Source of the DNA: Caulobacter sp.
Lineage (GTDB): Bacteria > Pseudomonadota > Alphaproteobacteria > Caulobacterales > Caulobacteraceae
NCBI GenBank assembly: GCA_014378155.1
Contig: JACMOF010000245.1
Span: 1-14,472 of the forward strand
Length of the DNA: 14,472 nucleotides
Reading direction: 5' to 3'
The notes under the pieces are model-generated. The model saw only the letters and a list, made by a program, of their open reading frames with translations, was not told the origin of the DNA and searched no databases. Made by a program: the position numbers and the translations under genes. Below, piece after piece: positions 1-7,333 of the stretch; within the stretch, counting starts at the first letter, position 1, and each line of letters starts with the position of its first letter.

Positions 1-808
1 CAATCCGCGACAGGCTCATCAGGTCGTCGATCAGCCGCGCCATCCGCTCGGACTGGGCCTGCATGATGCCCAGGAACTTGTCGCGCGCCCCCACATCGTC
101 CTTGGCGTGGCCGCGCAGCGTCTCGATGAAGCCCGACAGTGAGGCCAGGGGCGTGCGCAACTCGTGGCTGGCATTGGCCAGGAAGTCGGCGCGGGTGCGC
201 TCGCTGCGGCGGGTGTCGGTCTCGTCGCTGAGCACCAGCAGGGCCAGGCGCGAGCCGCGTTCGTCCAGGCCCAGCGGCGCGCTGTGGGCCACCCATTCGC
301 GGCCCTGGGCTCCGCCGCCCACATAGTCGACCGAGCGCCGCAACCCGCCGAACAGGCTCTCGTCCACCGCCTCCAGCACCTGGGGATTGCGCACCGCAGA
401 GACCAGCAGCCCGCCGCGCGGCTGCAGCTTGAAAAGCTCGCGGGCGGCGGCATTGGCGAACACGAAGCGCCTGCCGGTCAGATCGTCGGCCTCCTCGGCG
501 GCGATGACCATCAGCGGATCGGGCAAGGTTTCGAGAATCAGGGCGGAGGGCGGCGGGCGATCGACGACCGCCGGCGCCGGGGCGGGCGCGATCGGATCGG
601 CGGCGTATCGGCGGGCTCGACGCGCCAGCAGAAGGCCGGCCCCACCGCTGGCCAGCCCGGCGACGATCGCGCCCGTGGCATTGGCGCCGCCGGTCAAGCC
701 CAAGCCCAGCAAGGCCCCGGGACCGATCAGCACCGCCGCCCACAAGCCCAGTGGCATAGGGGTGGCCCCGCCCGAACGGGTCGGCGGTCGCGGCGAGGCC
801 ATCGGCAT
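1..808 (-). CDS. phoR: PhoR-like sensor histidine kinase, N-terminal part (runs off left edge)
   Basis: Membrane sensor kinase, probably the PhoR type that phosphorylates PhoB under phosphate limitation. 269 codons are visible and the C-terminus (rest of the dimerisation region and the ATPase domain) lies outside the window. Two hydrophobic segments lie near residues 20-40 and 45-62, followed by an RRARR positive cluster and a proline/alanine linker. A PAS-like sensory region spans about 88-200 (ETLPDPLMVIAAEE, FVFANAAARELF). The HisKA H-box is ASHELRTPLASLSGF, with the phospho-acceptor at H215. ATG at 808 is taken as the start; an in-frame ATG at 802 is possible. The large periplasmic loop of many sensor kinases is absent, as is usual for PhoR. 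It is divergent from the autotransporter gene. The histidine kinase call is firm. The PhoR name rests on architecture and my recollection of Caulobacter gene order, because the adjoining pst/pho genes are not visible. Confidence 0.82.
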   Translation of the reverse strand, partial: MPMASPRPPTRSGGATPMPLGLWAAVLIGPGALLGLGLTGGANATGAIVAGLASGGAGLLLARRARRYAADPIAPAPAPAVVDRPPPSALILETLPDPLMVIAAEEADDLTGRRFVFANAAARELFKLQPRGGLLVSAVRNPQVLEAVDESLFGGLRRSVDYVGGGAQGREWVAHSAPLGLDERGSRLALLVLSDETDTRRSERTRADFLANASHELRTPLASLSGFIETLRGHAKDDVGARDKFLGIMQAQSERMARLIDDLMSLSRI

Positions 809-983
809 GCGGCAGTCTCGATTTCTGTGGAAAGACGGATTCGTCGAACCAGATATGGCGCCCTGGGGTGGCTTGCGATAGACCGTCAAACGCTCAAGAA
901 GCACGACGTTGGCGGAAGCACCGCAATTTCGCCGCAACGTGCCGCAATCTGGGGTCTGGTTTCTCTCCGAGGTGTCGTTCGTA
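809..983. promoter_or_regulatory. Divergent intergenic region between phoR-like gene and autotransporter
   Basis: These 175 bases must hold the promoters of both divergent genes. I see no convincing sigma-70 type pair and no clear Pho-box direct repeat (two TGTCAT-like heptamers). One GANTC site (GATTC, 838-842), a possible CcrM target, lies in the middle. Near the autotransporter side are three tandem CCGCAA units, described separately. A weak GAGG at 969-972 could serve as ribosome binding site for the ATG at 984. Confidence 0.5.
921..950 (+). repeat. Three tandem CCGCAA half-sites, about one helical turn apart
   Basis: CCGCAA occurs at 921, 932 and 942, so the copies are 11 and 10 bases apart and lie on the same face of the DNA. 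They end about 35 bases before the autotransporter start codon. The pattern is what stacked monomers of a transcription factor would need, but no regulator can be named from sequence alone, and chance is possible in GC-rich DNA. Confidence 0.4.
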
Positions 984-3900
984 ATGCAGCGCAAGGTCCT
1001 GGTCGCGACAGTCGCAACCGCTCCTCTCCTGGCCATGGCGTTCGGCGCTTATGCTGAGACCGTCGTCAATACGGCCCGTACGACGCCGATCGCCACGGCG
1101 GCGGCGACGACGGCGGGCGCCCCCGACGACGTCAAGATCGACGCCGCCGGCTCGATCAAGACGACCGCCGGGACCGGCCCGCTCATCCTGCTGAACAGCA
1201 ACAACAAGGTCACCAACGCCGGCACGCTGGCGACGGTCGGTCTGGACAACACCACCGGGATCGAGATCCGCGCCGGCAATACCGGCACGGTGACCAACTC
1301 GCTGGCGATCAGCCTGACCGAGGACTACACCCCCACAGACGACGACAAGACGGCGGCCGGCGTCGCCGCGCCCGACGGCGACCTCGACGGTCCGTTCGCC
1401 AAGGGCTCGGGCCGCTACGGCGTCCGCTTGATGGGTCCGGGCGTCTTTACCGGCAATATCGTCCAGGACGGCACCGGCTCGATCATCGTCGAGGGTAACA
1501 ATTCGGCGGGCGTCTCGCTGGAGACCGGCCTGGTCGGTGACCTGAAGCTCGGCGGTTCCGTCGCGCTCACGGGCGACAACAGCTATGGCGTTCACGTCGC
1601 GGCGCCGGTGACGGGCAACGTCACGCTGAGCGGCTCGACCACCGTGTTGGGTGGAAACAGCACGGCGGTGGCGCTCGACGGCGCCGTCAGCGGCGCCTTC
1701 GTCGTGCAGGGCTCGATCAGCGCGACCGGCTATCGCTACACAAACCGCCCGACTGAAGCCGTTATCAGCAAGCTCGACACCGACGACCTGCTTCAAGGCG
1801 GCTCCGCTGTTCGCGTCGCCGGCAACGTGACCGGCGGCGTGTTGTTGAACGGCCCAACCGGTTCGACCGTCGTCGACGGCACGACAACCACAACGAGCGT
1901 GATCTCGTCATCGACCGCGAGCACGGCCGCGCTCAACGTCTTCGGGGGCGCGCCGGCCCTGCTGATCGGCTCGGACACCCAGGCCATCACCCTCGGCGCG
2001 GTCGGCGCGGCCGACAACGCCTATGGCCTGGTCTCGAAGGGCTCGATCGCCGCCAGCGGCGTCTATGACAAGATCGCCGCCACCGGCGTCCAGATCGGCG
2101 GCGGAACCGGCCAGGCCACGACCCTGACGGGCGGCGCGCGTTTTGACGGCAGCGCCACCGTCGCCGCGCGCGAAGCCAACGCCACGGGCGTCAGCCTGAC
2201 CGCCGGCGCCGCGGTCCCCTCGCTCTGGAACCGGGGTTCGATCACCGCCGCCAGTTCGTCCTATACGGGCTCGGGAGTGACCGGTGACGCGCGGGGCCTG
2301 GTCATCGGCGCCGGGGCCAATCTGGCCAACCTGACCAACAACGGTGGCATCTCGGCGGTCCGCACCGGCGACGCGGGCGACGCCATCGCCGTACTCGACA
2401 CCTCGGGCACGTTGAAGACCATCACCAATACCGGCTCGATCTCCGCCCAGGTGGCCGCCTCGGGCGCGAAGAAGGACGGCACGACGGTGACGACGGTCGT
2501 CACGCCGACGGGCAAGGCGATCGCCCTTGACCTCAGCGCGTCCAACGGCGTCACCCTGACCCAGACCGCGCCGACGTCCTCCGCCACGACCACCACCTAT
2601 GCCAGCACCGACACCGTCACCACGGCGAGCACCACCTCGACGACCACGACGCCCTCGATCGCCGGCGCGATCCGCTTCGGTTCGGGCGCGGACGTCCTCA
2701 ACATCCAGAACGGCACGGTGTTCGGCGACATCTCGTTCGGCGCCGGCGCCGACGCTCTGAACATCAACGGCGGCGGCGTCGTGCTGGGCGCGCTCTCCGA
2801 CACCGACGGCAGACTGGCGATCAATATCGGCAAGGGCAGCCTGGGCTTGACCAATACGGGCCTGATCAACGCCTCCAGCCTGACCCTGGGCGCGGACAGC
2901 AAGGTGGTCTTCACAGTCGATCCCACCGCCAATGGCGGCCCTGGGGCGAACACTCACATCAATGTTTCCGGGGCGGTCAACATCGCCTCGGGAGCCCAGT
3001 TGGGCCTGCGTCTGACCAGCCTGTTGTCAGCGCCAACCAGCTATACGGTGATCACCGGCGGCAACCTGACCGCCGGCACGATCAGCCAGGATCTGTTGGG
3101 CGACACGCCCTATCTGTACGTCGCCAGCAGCCGCGCCGACACCAACAACGTCTATCTCGACGTTCGCCGACGCTCGGCGACCGAGATCGGCATGAACAAG
3201 GCCCAGGCCTCGGCCTATGACGCGGTGTTCGCCGCCGTGGGCAAGGATACCGGCATCTCCGGCTCCTTCCTGGGCAAGGACACCAAGGACGGCTTCCTGA
3301 GCCTGTACAACCAGATGCTGCCCGACCAGGGCGAGGGCTTCTTCGCCGCGCTGCAGAACGCCAACCAATCGATCGCAGCCGCCACCGGCTACCGTCCCGA
3401 TCCCGGCGACCGCTACGGTCCCGACAGCATCTGGATGCAGGAAATCAACACCCTGATCCGCCGCGACACCGGCGACACCCAGGGCTCCGACACCCAGGCC
3501 TTCGGCTTCGTTGGCGGCTATGAGGCCATGGGCGACGCCGGCGGCGCGCTGGGTCTGACCCTGGCCTATATCAGCGTCGAGGAACACGACATCACCGCCC
3601 CGGTCGGCGAGCAGACCACGGGCAACTTCGTGCAGCTCGGCTCCTATTGGCGCCGGTCGATCGGCGGCTGGCGGATGAATGTCGGCGGCGGCGGGGGCTA
3701 TGGCTGGTACGATGGCGACCGGGTGTTCAACTCGGGCGACGCCAACGGCGACGGCGTCGCCGACGTGGTGCGGACGAATACGGCCAAGTGGAACGGCGCG
3801 ACGTTCAGCGCCTTTGCCGGCACGGGCTACGAAACCAAGTTCGGCCGCTATTTCGTGCGTCCCGAGGCCCGCCTGGACTACCTGTACCTGCGAGAAGGCA

Positions 3901-4304
3901 AGCGAACGGAAAAGCTGGTCAGCGCCCAGAACGCGGGCGTGGCCACTACCAACAACGGCGATGGTTTCGACCTGACCGTCGAGCAGCGTAACTCCAGCAG
4001 CCTGTCCGCCGACGCCGGCCTGGCCTTTGGCGCCGACTTCGGCCGCGACGTCTGGTGGCGTCCGGAAGTGCGGGTCGGCTATCGCCAGACGCTGGCTGGC
4101 AGCGTCGGCGACACGGTCGCCCGCTTCAATGGCGGGAACCCTTTCCACATGGCCGCCATGGACGACAAGCAGGGCGCCGTGACCGTGGGCTTGGCTCTGC
4201 GGGCCGGAACGCCGATGTCCTACTTGGCGCTCGAAGCCAACGCCGAATCCGCCAAGAAGCAGAAGCGCTACAATGTGAAGCTTACGGGCCGGGCGATGTT
4301 TTAG
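984..4304 (+). CDS. Type V autotransporter outer-membrane protein
   Basis: A secreted or surface-displayed protein of 1106 residues that carries its own outer-membrane translocator. The reading frame is open from 909, but ATG 984 is chosen because it opens a clean Sec signal peptide (QRKVLVATVATAPLLAMAFG, predicted cleavage after AYA, residue 24). Residues 25 to about 740 form the passenger, rich in Gly, Ala, Thr, Ser and Asn, with recurring beta-helix-like turns (NTGSISA, NNGGISA, NRGSITA). A Thr/Ser tract lies near 525-558. Two near-repeats of the form FGxGADxLNI follow near 561-595 and resemble turns seen in other autotransporter passengers. From about 815 a beta-barrel of roughly 290 residues (Autotransporter domain type) ends in a terminal Phe, the usual outer-membrane assembly signal. 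No protease or lipase catalytic motif was recognised, so the passenger function (adhesion or surface layer) is open. A strong terminator follows. Confidence 0.88.
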   Translation: MQRKVLVATVATAPLLAMAFGAYAETVVNTARTTPIATAAATTAGAPDDVKIDAAGSIKTTAGTGPLILLNSNNKVTNAGTLATVGLDNTTGIEIRAGNTGTVTNSLAISLTEDYTPTDDDKTAAGVAAPDGDLDGPFAKGSGRYGVRLMGPGVFTGNIVQDGTGSIIVEGNNSAGVSLETGLVGDLKLGGSVALTGDNSYGVHVAAPVTGNVTLSGSTTVLGGNSTAVALDGAVSGAFVVQGSISATGYRYTNRPTEAVISKLDTDDLLQGGSAVRVAGNVTGGVLLNGPTGSTVVDGTTTTTSVISSSTASTAALNVFGGAPALLIGSDTQAITLGAVGAADNAYGLVSKGSIAASGVYDKIAATGVQIGGGTGQATTLTGGARFDGSATVAAREANATGVSLTAGAAVPSLWNRGSITAASSSYTGSGVTGDARGLVIGAGANLANLTNNGGISAVRTGDAGDAIAVLDTSGTLKTITNTGSISAQVAASGAKKDGTTVTTVVTPTGKAIALDLSASNGVTLTQTAPTSSATTTTYASTDTVTTASTTSTTTTPSIAGAIRFGSGADVLNIQNGTVFGDISFGAGADALNINGGGVVLGALSDTDGRLAINIGKGSLGLTNTGLINASSLTLGADSKVVFTVDPTANGGPGANTHINVSGAVNIASGAQLGLRLTSLLSAPTSYTVITGGNLTAGTISQDLLGDTPYLYVASSRADTNNVYLDVRRRSATEIGMNKAQASAYDAVFAAVGKDTGISGSFLGKDTKDGFLSLYNQMLPDQGEGFFAALQNANQSIAAATGYRPDPGDRYGPDSIWMQEINTLIRRDTGDTQGSDTQAFGFVGGYEAMGDAGGALGLTLAYISVEEHDITAPVGEQTTGNFVQLGSYWRRSIGGWRMNVGGGGGYGWYDGDRVFNSGDANGDGVADVVRTNTAKWNGATFSAFAGTGYETKFGRYFVRPEARLDYLYLREGKRTEKLVSAQNAGVATTNNGDGFDLTVEQRNSSSLSADAGLAFGADFGRDVWWRPEVRVGYRQTLAGSVGDTVARFNGGNPFHMAAMDDKQGAVTVGLALRAGTPMSYLALEANAESAKKQKRYNVKLTGRAMF

Positions 4305-4369
4305 CCCGTCCGGCGCCGGTTTCAAGCGCCTCCAGGGGCGGTTCGAAACGGCCTGAGCGAACACTGATC

Positions 4370-4402
4370 GAAAAGGCTCGCGCCCCGGCGCGGGCCTTTT
4401 TC
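4370..4402 (+). terminator. Rho-independent terminator after the autotransporter
   Basis: The left arm begins GAAAAGGCTCGCGCC, has a two-base CC loop, and pairs with GGCGCGGGCC followed by TTTTTC. The stem has ten GC-rich pairs including one G-T wobble, extended by A-T pairs, and the U-tract is on the plus-strand transcript. The A-run on the left means it could also work weakly in the other direction. It isolates the autotransporter gene from the porin unit. Confidence 0.88.
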
Positions 4403-4476
4403 GTTTGGATTTCAGCGGCTTGTGCGATGATCCGTACAAGGCCTGAAGGAAAACTCACAGCCCTCCGGCCTAATCT

Positions 4477-4499
4477 CTATTCAATGAATAGGAATATTC
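4477..4499. promoter_or_regulatory. Putative LysR-type operator upstream of the porin gene
   Basis: A perfect 15-bp odd palindrome, CTATTCAATGAATAG (4477-4491), contains TATTCAATGAATA, which fits the T-N11-A recognition rule of LysR-family regulators. It is followed at once by a second 8-bp palindrome, GAATATTC (4492-4499). The stretch is strikingly AT-rich for this genome and lies 55-77 bases before the porin start. Because the downstream genes look sulfate-related, a CysB/Cbl-like regulator is a natural candidate, but that is inference. Confidence 0.55.
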
Positions 4500-4520
4500 G
4501 TCTTTTGTGCTGATCAACAG

Positions 4521-4540
4521 CGGCGCCGGCCAAGGCGCCG
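4521..4540 (+). other. Small hairpin just upstream of the porin ribosome binding site
   Basis: CGGCGCC (4521-4527) can pair with GGCGCCG (4534-4540) across a six-base loop, directly before the purine-rich GAGGGGAAG ribosome binding site at 4542-4550. It could stabilise the 5' end of the porin mRNA or affect translation. The same 7-base arms recur in the second hairpin downstream of the gene (6041-6059). Confidence 0.4.
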
Positions 4541-4553
4541 AGAGGGGAAGACC

Positions 4554-6002
4554 ATGACCAAAGCCCACACCGCCTGGCGCGCCGCCCTGATCGCCGGCGC
4601 TTCGCTGGTCGCCATGACCGGCGCGGCCCACGCCCAGACCGCCACCCAGACACCCGAGCAGCAGCAGGCCCGCATCGAGGCCCTGGAAGCCCAGCTTCAG
4701 GCCCTGTCCGGCCAGATCGCCGACCTCAAGGCCGCGACCGCCGCCAGCCTCAAAGATGTCCGCACGATCCAATCGGCGACCGTCGTCAGCGTCGCCAACG
4801 GCAAGCCGACCATCGCCTCGGGCGACGGGGCCTTCAGCGCCAATATCCACGCCGTCATGCAGCTGGACGCGGCCTGGTACAACCAGGACAGCGGCCTGGG
4901 GGCCGGCGTCGTGGGCCGCGACCTGAACAGCGGCACCAACTTCCGCCGCGCCCGGCTGGGCGTCGATGGCAAGGCCTTCAAGAACTTCGACTACAGCGTC
5001 CTGCTGGACTTCGGCGGCGCCGGCACGGACGGCGCGGGCACGCTGCAAGAGCTGTGGCTGCAGTACAATTATGCGCCCTTCAAGGTGAAGGTCGGGGCCT
5101 TCGCCCCCAATGTCGGCCTGGAAGATGTCGCCTCGACCAACGGCTCGCTGTTCCCGGAACGTCCGACGGGCTCGGAACTGTCGCGCGGCCTGGCCGGCGC
5201 CGACAAGCGCATCGCCCTGCAGGCCCAGGCCCTGGGCGAGCGCTGGTTGATCTCGGGCGCCGTCACCGGCGCCAAGGCCGGCGATGGCGCCACCTTCGAC
5301 GAGCAACTGGGCTATGTGGGCCGCGTCGTCTATGTGCCGCTCAAGGGCTATGACTGGCTAATCCACACCGGCGTCAACGCCAGCCTGGTGGCCCAGCCAG
5401 CCCAGACCACCGCAGGCGGCGCCTATCCCATCAATGTCACCGACCGCCCGGAACTGCGGGTGGACGGCACGCAGCTGATCAGTTCGGGCGCCATCGATTC
5501 CTCCGGCGCGCGCCACTACGGCTTCGAACTGGCCGCCCAGAAGCAGAACTTCCTGATCCAGGGCGAATATTTCGACATCGCCTTGGACCGCCGCAACCGC
5601 GCGGCCAATGTCAGCGATCCCAAGTTCCATGCCTGGTACGTCGAAGGCTCCTGGGTGCTGACCGGCGAGGCGCGCAAATATAACGCTGGAAGCTTTGCCT
5701 TCGACGCCCCGGCCGTGACCAATCCGTTCGACCCCAAGGCCGGCAAGTGGGGCGCCTGGGAACTGGCGGCCCGCTATTCGACCGCCGACCTCAACTATCA
5801 TGAATACGCCGCCGTGGCGGCCGACCGGGTTCGGGGCGGCAACCAGGATATCGTCAGCCTGGGCGTGAACTGGTTCCCCAACACGGTGACCAAGTTCTCG
5901 CTGGACTATCTGGATGTCGACGTCGATCGCCGCGACGCGGCCGGCGCGCAGATCGGCCAAGGCTACAAGGCCATCAACGTTCGCAGCCAGTACGCGTTCT
6001 AA
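4554..6002 (+). CDS. OprP/OprO-type outer-membrane porin
   Basis: A 482-residue trimeric-porin-family protein expected to let anions such as phosphate, sulfate or sulfonates cross the outer membrane. It has a Sec signal peptide ([17 protein letters not shown], cleavage after residue 27). A short periplasmic coiled coil follows at about 33-62 ([20 protein letters not shown]), as in many OprP-type proteins, then a beta-barrel with alternating aromatic strands to the terminal Phe (VRSQYAF). Segments typical of the family include [20 protein letters not shown] and [22 protein letters not shown] 4554 has a strong GAGGGGAAG site four to twelve bases upstream. The sulfate-binding protein gene follows 121 bases later on the same strand, which suggests sulfate or a sulfur oxyanion as cargo rather than phosphate. 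Family assignment is firm; substrate is inferred. Confidence 0.87.
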   Translation: MTKAHTAWRAALIAGASLVAMTGAAHAQTATQTPEQQQARIEALEAQLQALSGQIADLKAATAASLKDVRTIQSATVVSVANGKPTIASGDGAFSANIHAVMQLDAAWYNQDSGLGAGVVGRDLNSGTNFRRARLGVDGKAFKNFDYSVLLDFGGAGTDGAGTLQELWLQYNYAPFKVKVGAFAPNVGLEDVASTNGSLFPERPTGSELSRGLAGADKRIALQAQALGERWLISGAVTGAKAGDGATFDEQLGYVGRVVYVPLKGYDWLIHTGVNASLVAQPAQTTAGGAYPINVTDRPELRVDGTQLISSGAIDSSGARHYGFELAAQKQNFLIQGEYFDIALDRRNRAANVSDPKFHAWYVEGSWVLTGEARKYNAGSFAFDAPAVTNPFDPKAGKWGAWELAARYSTADLNYHEYAAVAADRVRGGNQDIVSLGVNWFPNTVTKFSLDYLDVDVDRRDAAGAQIGQGYKAINVRSQYAF

Positions 6003-6010
6003 GACTAGCG

Positions 6011-6059
6011 GACCCGCGTTCCCTCGATGGGGACGCGGGTCGGCGCCATCACGGCGCCG
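6011..6059 (+). other. Two adjacent GC-rich hairpins between porin and sbp
   Basis: The first hairpin pairs 6011-6023 (GACCCGCGTTCCC) with 6029-6041 around a five-base loop, 13 pairs including one G-T. The second pairs CGGCGCC (6041-6047) with GGCGCCG (6053-6059). Neither is followed by a U-tract, so this is not a classical terminator. The arrangement suits a partial terminator or an mRNA 3'-end stabiliser that gives more porin than binding protein from one transcript. Confidence 0.6.
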
Positions 6060-6123
6060 CCAGCCTGGGCCGGGCTGGTCGATCAGCGTTCAAGATCCAC
6101 CTTCTCAAGCGAGCCACATCGCC

Positions 6124-7176
6124 ATGACCCACGATCCGAAGACCCCCACGCGTCGCGGCCTGCTCGGCACGGCCACGGCTGGCGCCGCGGCCCTCGCGGT
6201 TCCCGCCGCCTTCGCCGGCGCGGCCCAGGCGGCCGGCGTCAAGCCGCTGACCCTGCTGAACGTCAGCTACGACCCGACCCGCGAGCTCTACAAGGACATC
6301 AACGCCGCCTACGCCAAATACTGGAAGGACAAGGTCGGCCAGGACCTGACCATCAACCAGTCGCACGGCGGTTCGGGCAAACAGGCCCGCTCGGTGATCG
6401 ACGGCCTGCAGGCCGATGTCGTCACCCTGGCCCTGGCCTATGACATCGACGAAATCGCCGCCAAGGCCAAGCTGCTACCGGCCAACTGGCAGTCGCGCCT
6501 GCCCAACAACTCGACCCCCTACACCTCGACGATCGTGTTCCTGGTCCGCAAGGGCAATCCCTGGAGGATCCGGGACTGGGGCGACCTGATCAAGCCGGGC
6601 ATCGACGTGATCACCCCCAACCCCAAGACCTCGGGCGGGGCGCGCTGGAACTATCTGGCCGCCTGGGCCTGGGCCCTGAAGCAGCCGGGCGGTAGCCCCG
6701 CCAAGGCCGAAGCCTTCCTCAAGACCTTGTTCGAGCACGTGCCGGTGCTCGACACCGGCGCGCGCGGCGCGACCACCAGCTTCACCCAGCGCGGCCTGGG
6801 CGACGTGCTGCTGTCGTGGGAAAACGAAGCCTATCTGGCGCAGGAAGAACTGCCGGGCAAGTTCGACATCGTCTATCCGTCGATCTCGATCCTGGCCGAG
6901 CCCCCGGTGGCGATCATCGACAAGAACGTCGACCGTCACAAGACCCGCCTGGCGGCCGAGGGCTATCTGAACTTCCTGTACAGCCCGATCGCCCAGGACC
7001 TGATCGGCAAGAACCACTACCGTCCGCGCAACGCGGCCGCCGCGGCCAAGTACGCCGGCAAGTTCAAGAACATCCCCCTGGTCACCATCGACGACACTTT
7101 CGGCGGCTGGAAGAAGGCCCAGACCACCCACTTCGCCGACGGCGGCTTCTTCGACAAGATCTTCAAGCCCAAATAG
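6124..7176 (+). CDS. sbp: Periplasmic sulfate-binding protein (Sbp type)
   Basis: A 350-residue substrate-binding component of a sulfate/thiosulfate ABC importer. It matches the Sbp/CysP family along its length: [13 protein letters not shown] near residue 44, [55 protein letters not shown], the [29 protein letters not shown] block, and the usual C-terminal FFDKIFKPK. The leader [20 protein letters not shown] carries Arg-Arg at 10-11 before a hydrophobic stretch and ends AQA near 36, so export by the Tat pathway is likely; E. coli Sbp uses Sec. No cysTWA-type permease or ATPase genes lie next to it, so its membrane partners must be encoded elsewhere. It is probably cotranscribed with the porin and ends at a hairpin. 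Confidence 0.93.
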   Translation: MTHDPKTPTRRGLLGTATAGAAALAVPAAFAGAAQAAGVKPLTLLNVSYDPTRELYKDINAAYAKYWKDKVGQDLTINQSHGGSGKQARSVIDGLQADVVTLALAYDIDEIAAKAKLLPANWQSRLPNNSTPYTSTIVFLVRKGNPWRIRDWGDLIKPGIDVITPNPKTSGGARWNYLAAWAWALKQPGGSPAKAEAFLKTLFEHVPVLDTGARGATTSFTQRGLGDVLLSWENEAYLAQEELPGKFDIVYPSISILAEPPVAIIDKNVDRHKTRLAAEGYLNFLYSPIAQDLIGKNHYRPRNAAAAAKYAGKFKNIPLVTIDDTFGGWKKAQTTHFADGGFFDKIFKPK

Positions 7177-7200
7177 GGCGACCTTCGCACCTGCGGTCAT

Positions 7201-7240
7201 GGCGGCGGGGACCTCAAGGGGTTTCCGCCGCCCTATATTT
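7201..7240 (+). terminator. Terminator-like hairpin after sbp
   Basis: GGCGGCGGGGACC (7201-7213) pairs with GGTTTCCGCCGCC (7220-7232) across a six-base loop, 13 pairs with two G-T wobbles. It is followed by CTATATTTT, a short imperfect T-tract. It lies 24 bases after the sbp stop and before the lovK promoter, so it most likely ends the porin-sbp transcript. Confidence 0.65.
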
Positions 7241-7268
7241 TGGTCCACTGTCGAGCGCCCGGCGCCCC

Positions 7269-7293
7269 GGAACCCGGCGCCACAGGGGACGTT
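7269..7293 (+). promoter_or_regulatory. General-stress (EcfG/SigT-type) promoter of lovK
   Basis: GGAAC at 7269-7273 and CGTT at 7290-7293 are separated by exactly 16 bases, matching the GGAAC-N16/17-CGTT consensus of alphaproteobacterial EcfG sigma factors (SigT in Caulobacter). Transcription would start about 30-35 bases before the lovK ATG. The -35 element lies between two direct copies of CCCGGCGCC (7258-7266 and 7273-7281). In C. crescentus, lovK and lovR are reported as part of the SigT regulon, which agrees with this site. Confidence 0.82.
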
Positions 7294-7333
7294 CCGGGAC
7301 ACGGGGCGTCAAGACAGGTCGGGCACAGTGCGA

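Noticed and set aside
809..983. Pho box in the phoR/autotransporter divergent region
   Set aside because: CGTCAA and GCTCAA occur near 883-897, but there are no two TGTCAT-like heptamers at 11-base spacing, so PhoB control cannot be claimed.
1908..2957. Long minus-strand open frame opposite the autotransporter
   Set aside because: Arg/Gly/Ala-rich product typical of the complement of a GC-rich gene; no motifs, and the plus strand encodes a clear autotransporter.
3027..4439. 470-residue minus-strand open frame
   Set aside because: Lies over the beta-barrel and terminator of the autotransporter, with low-complexity Ala/Gly/Val composition and no recognisable family.
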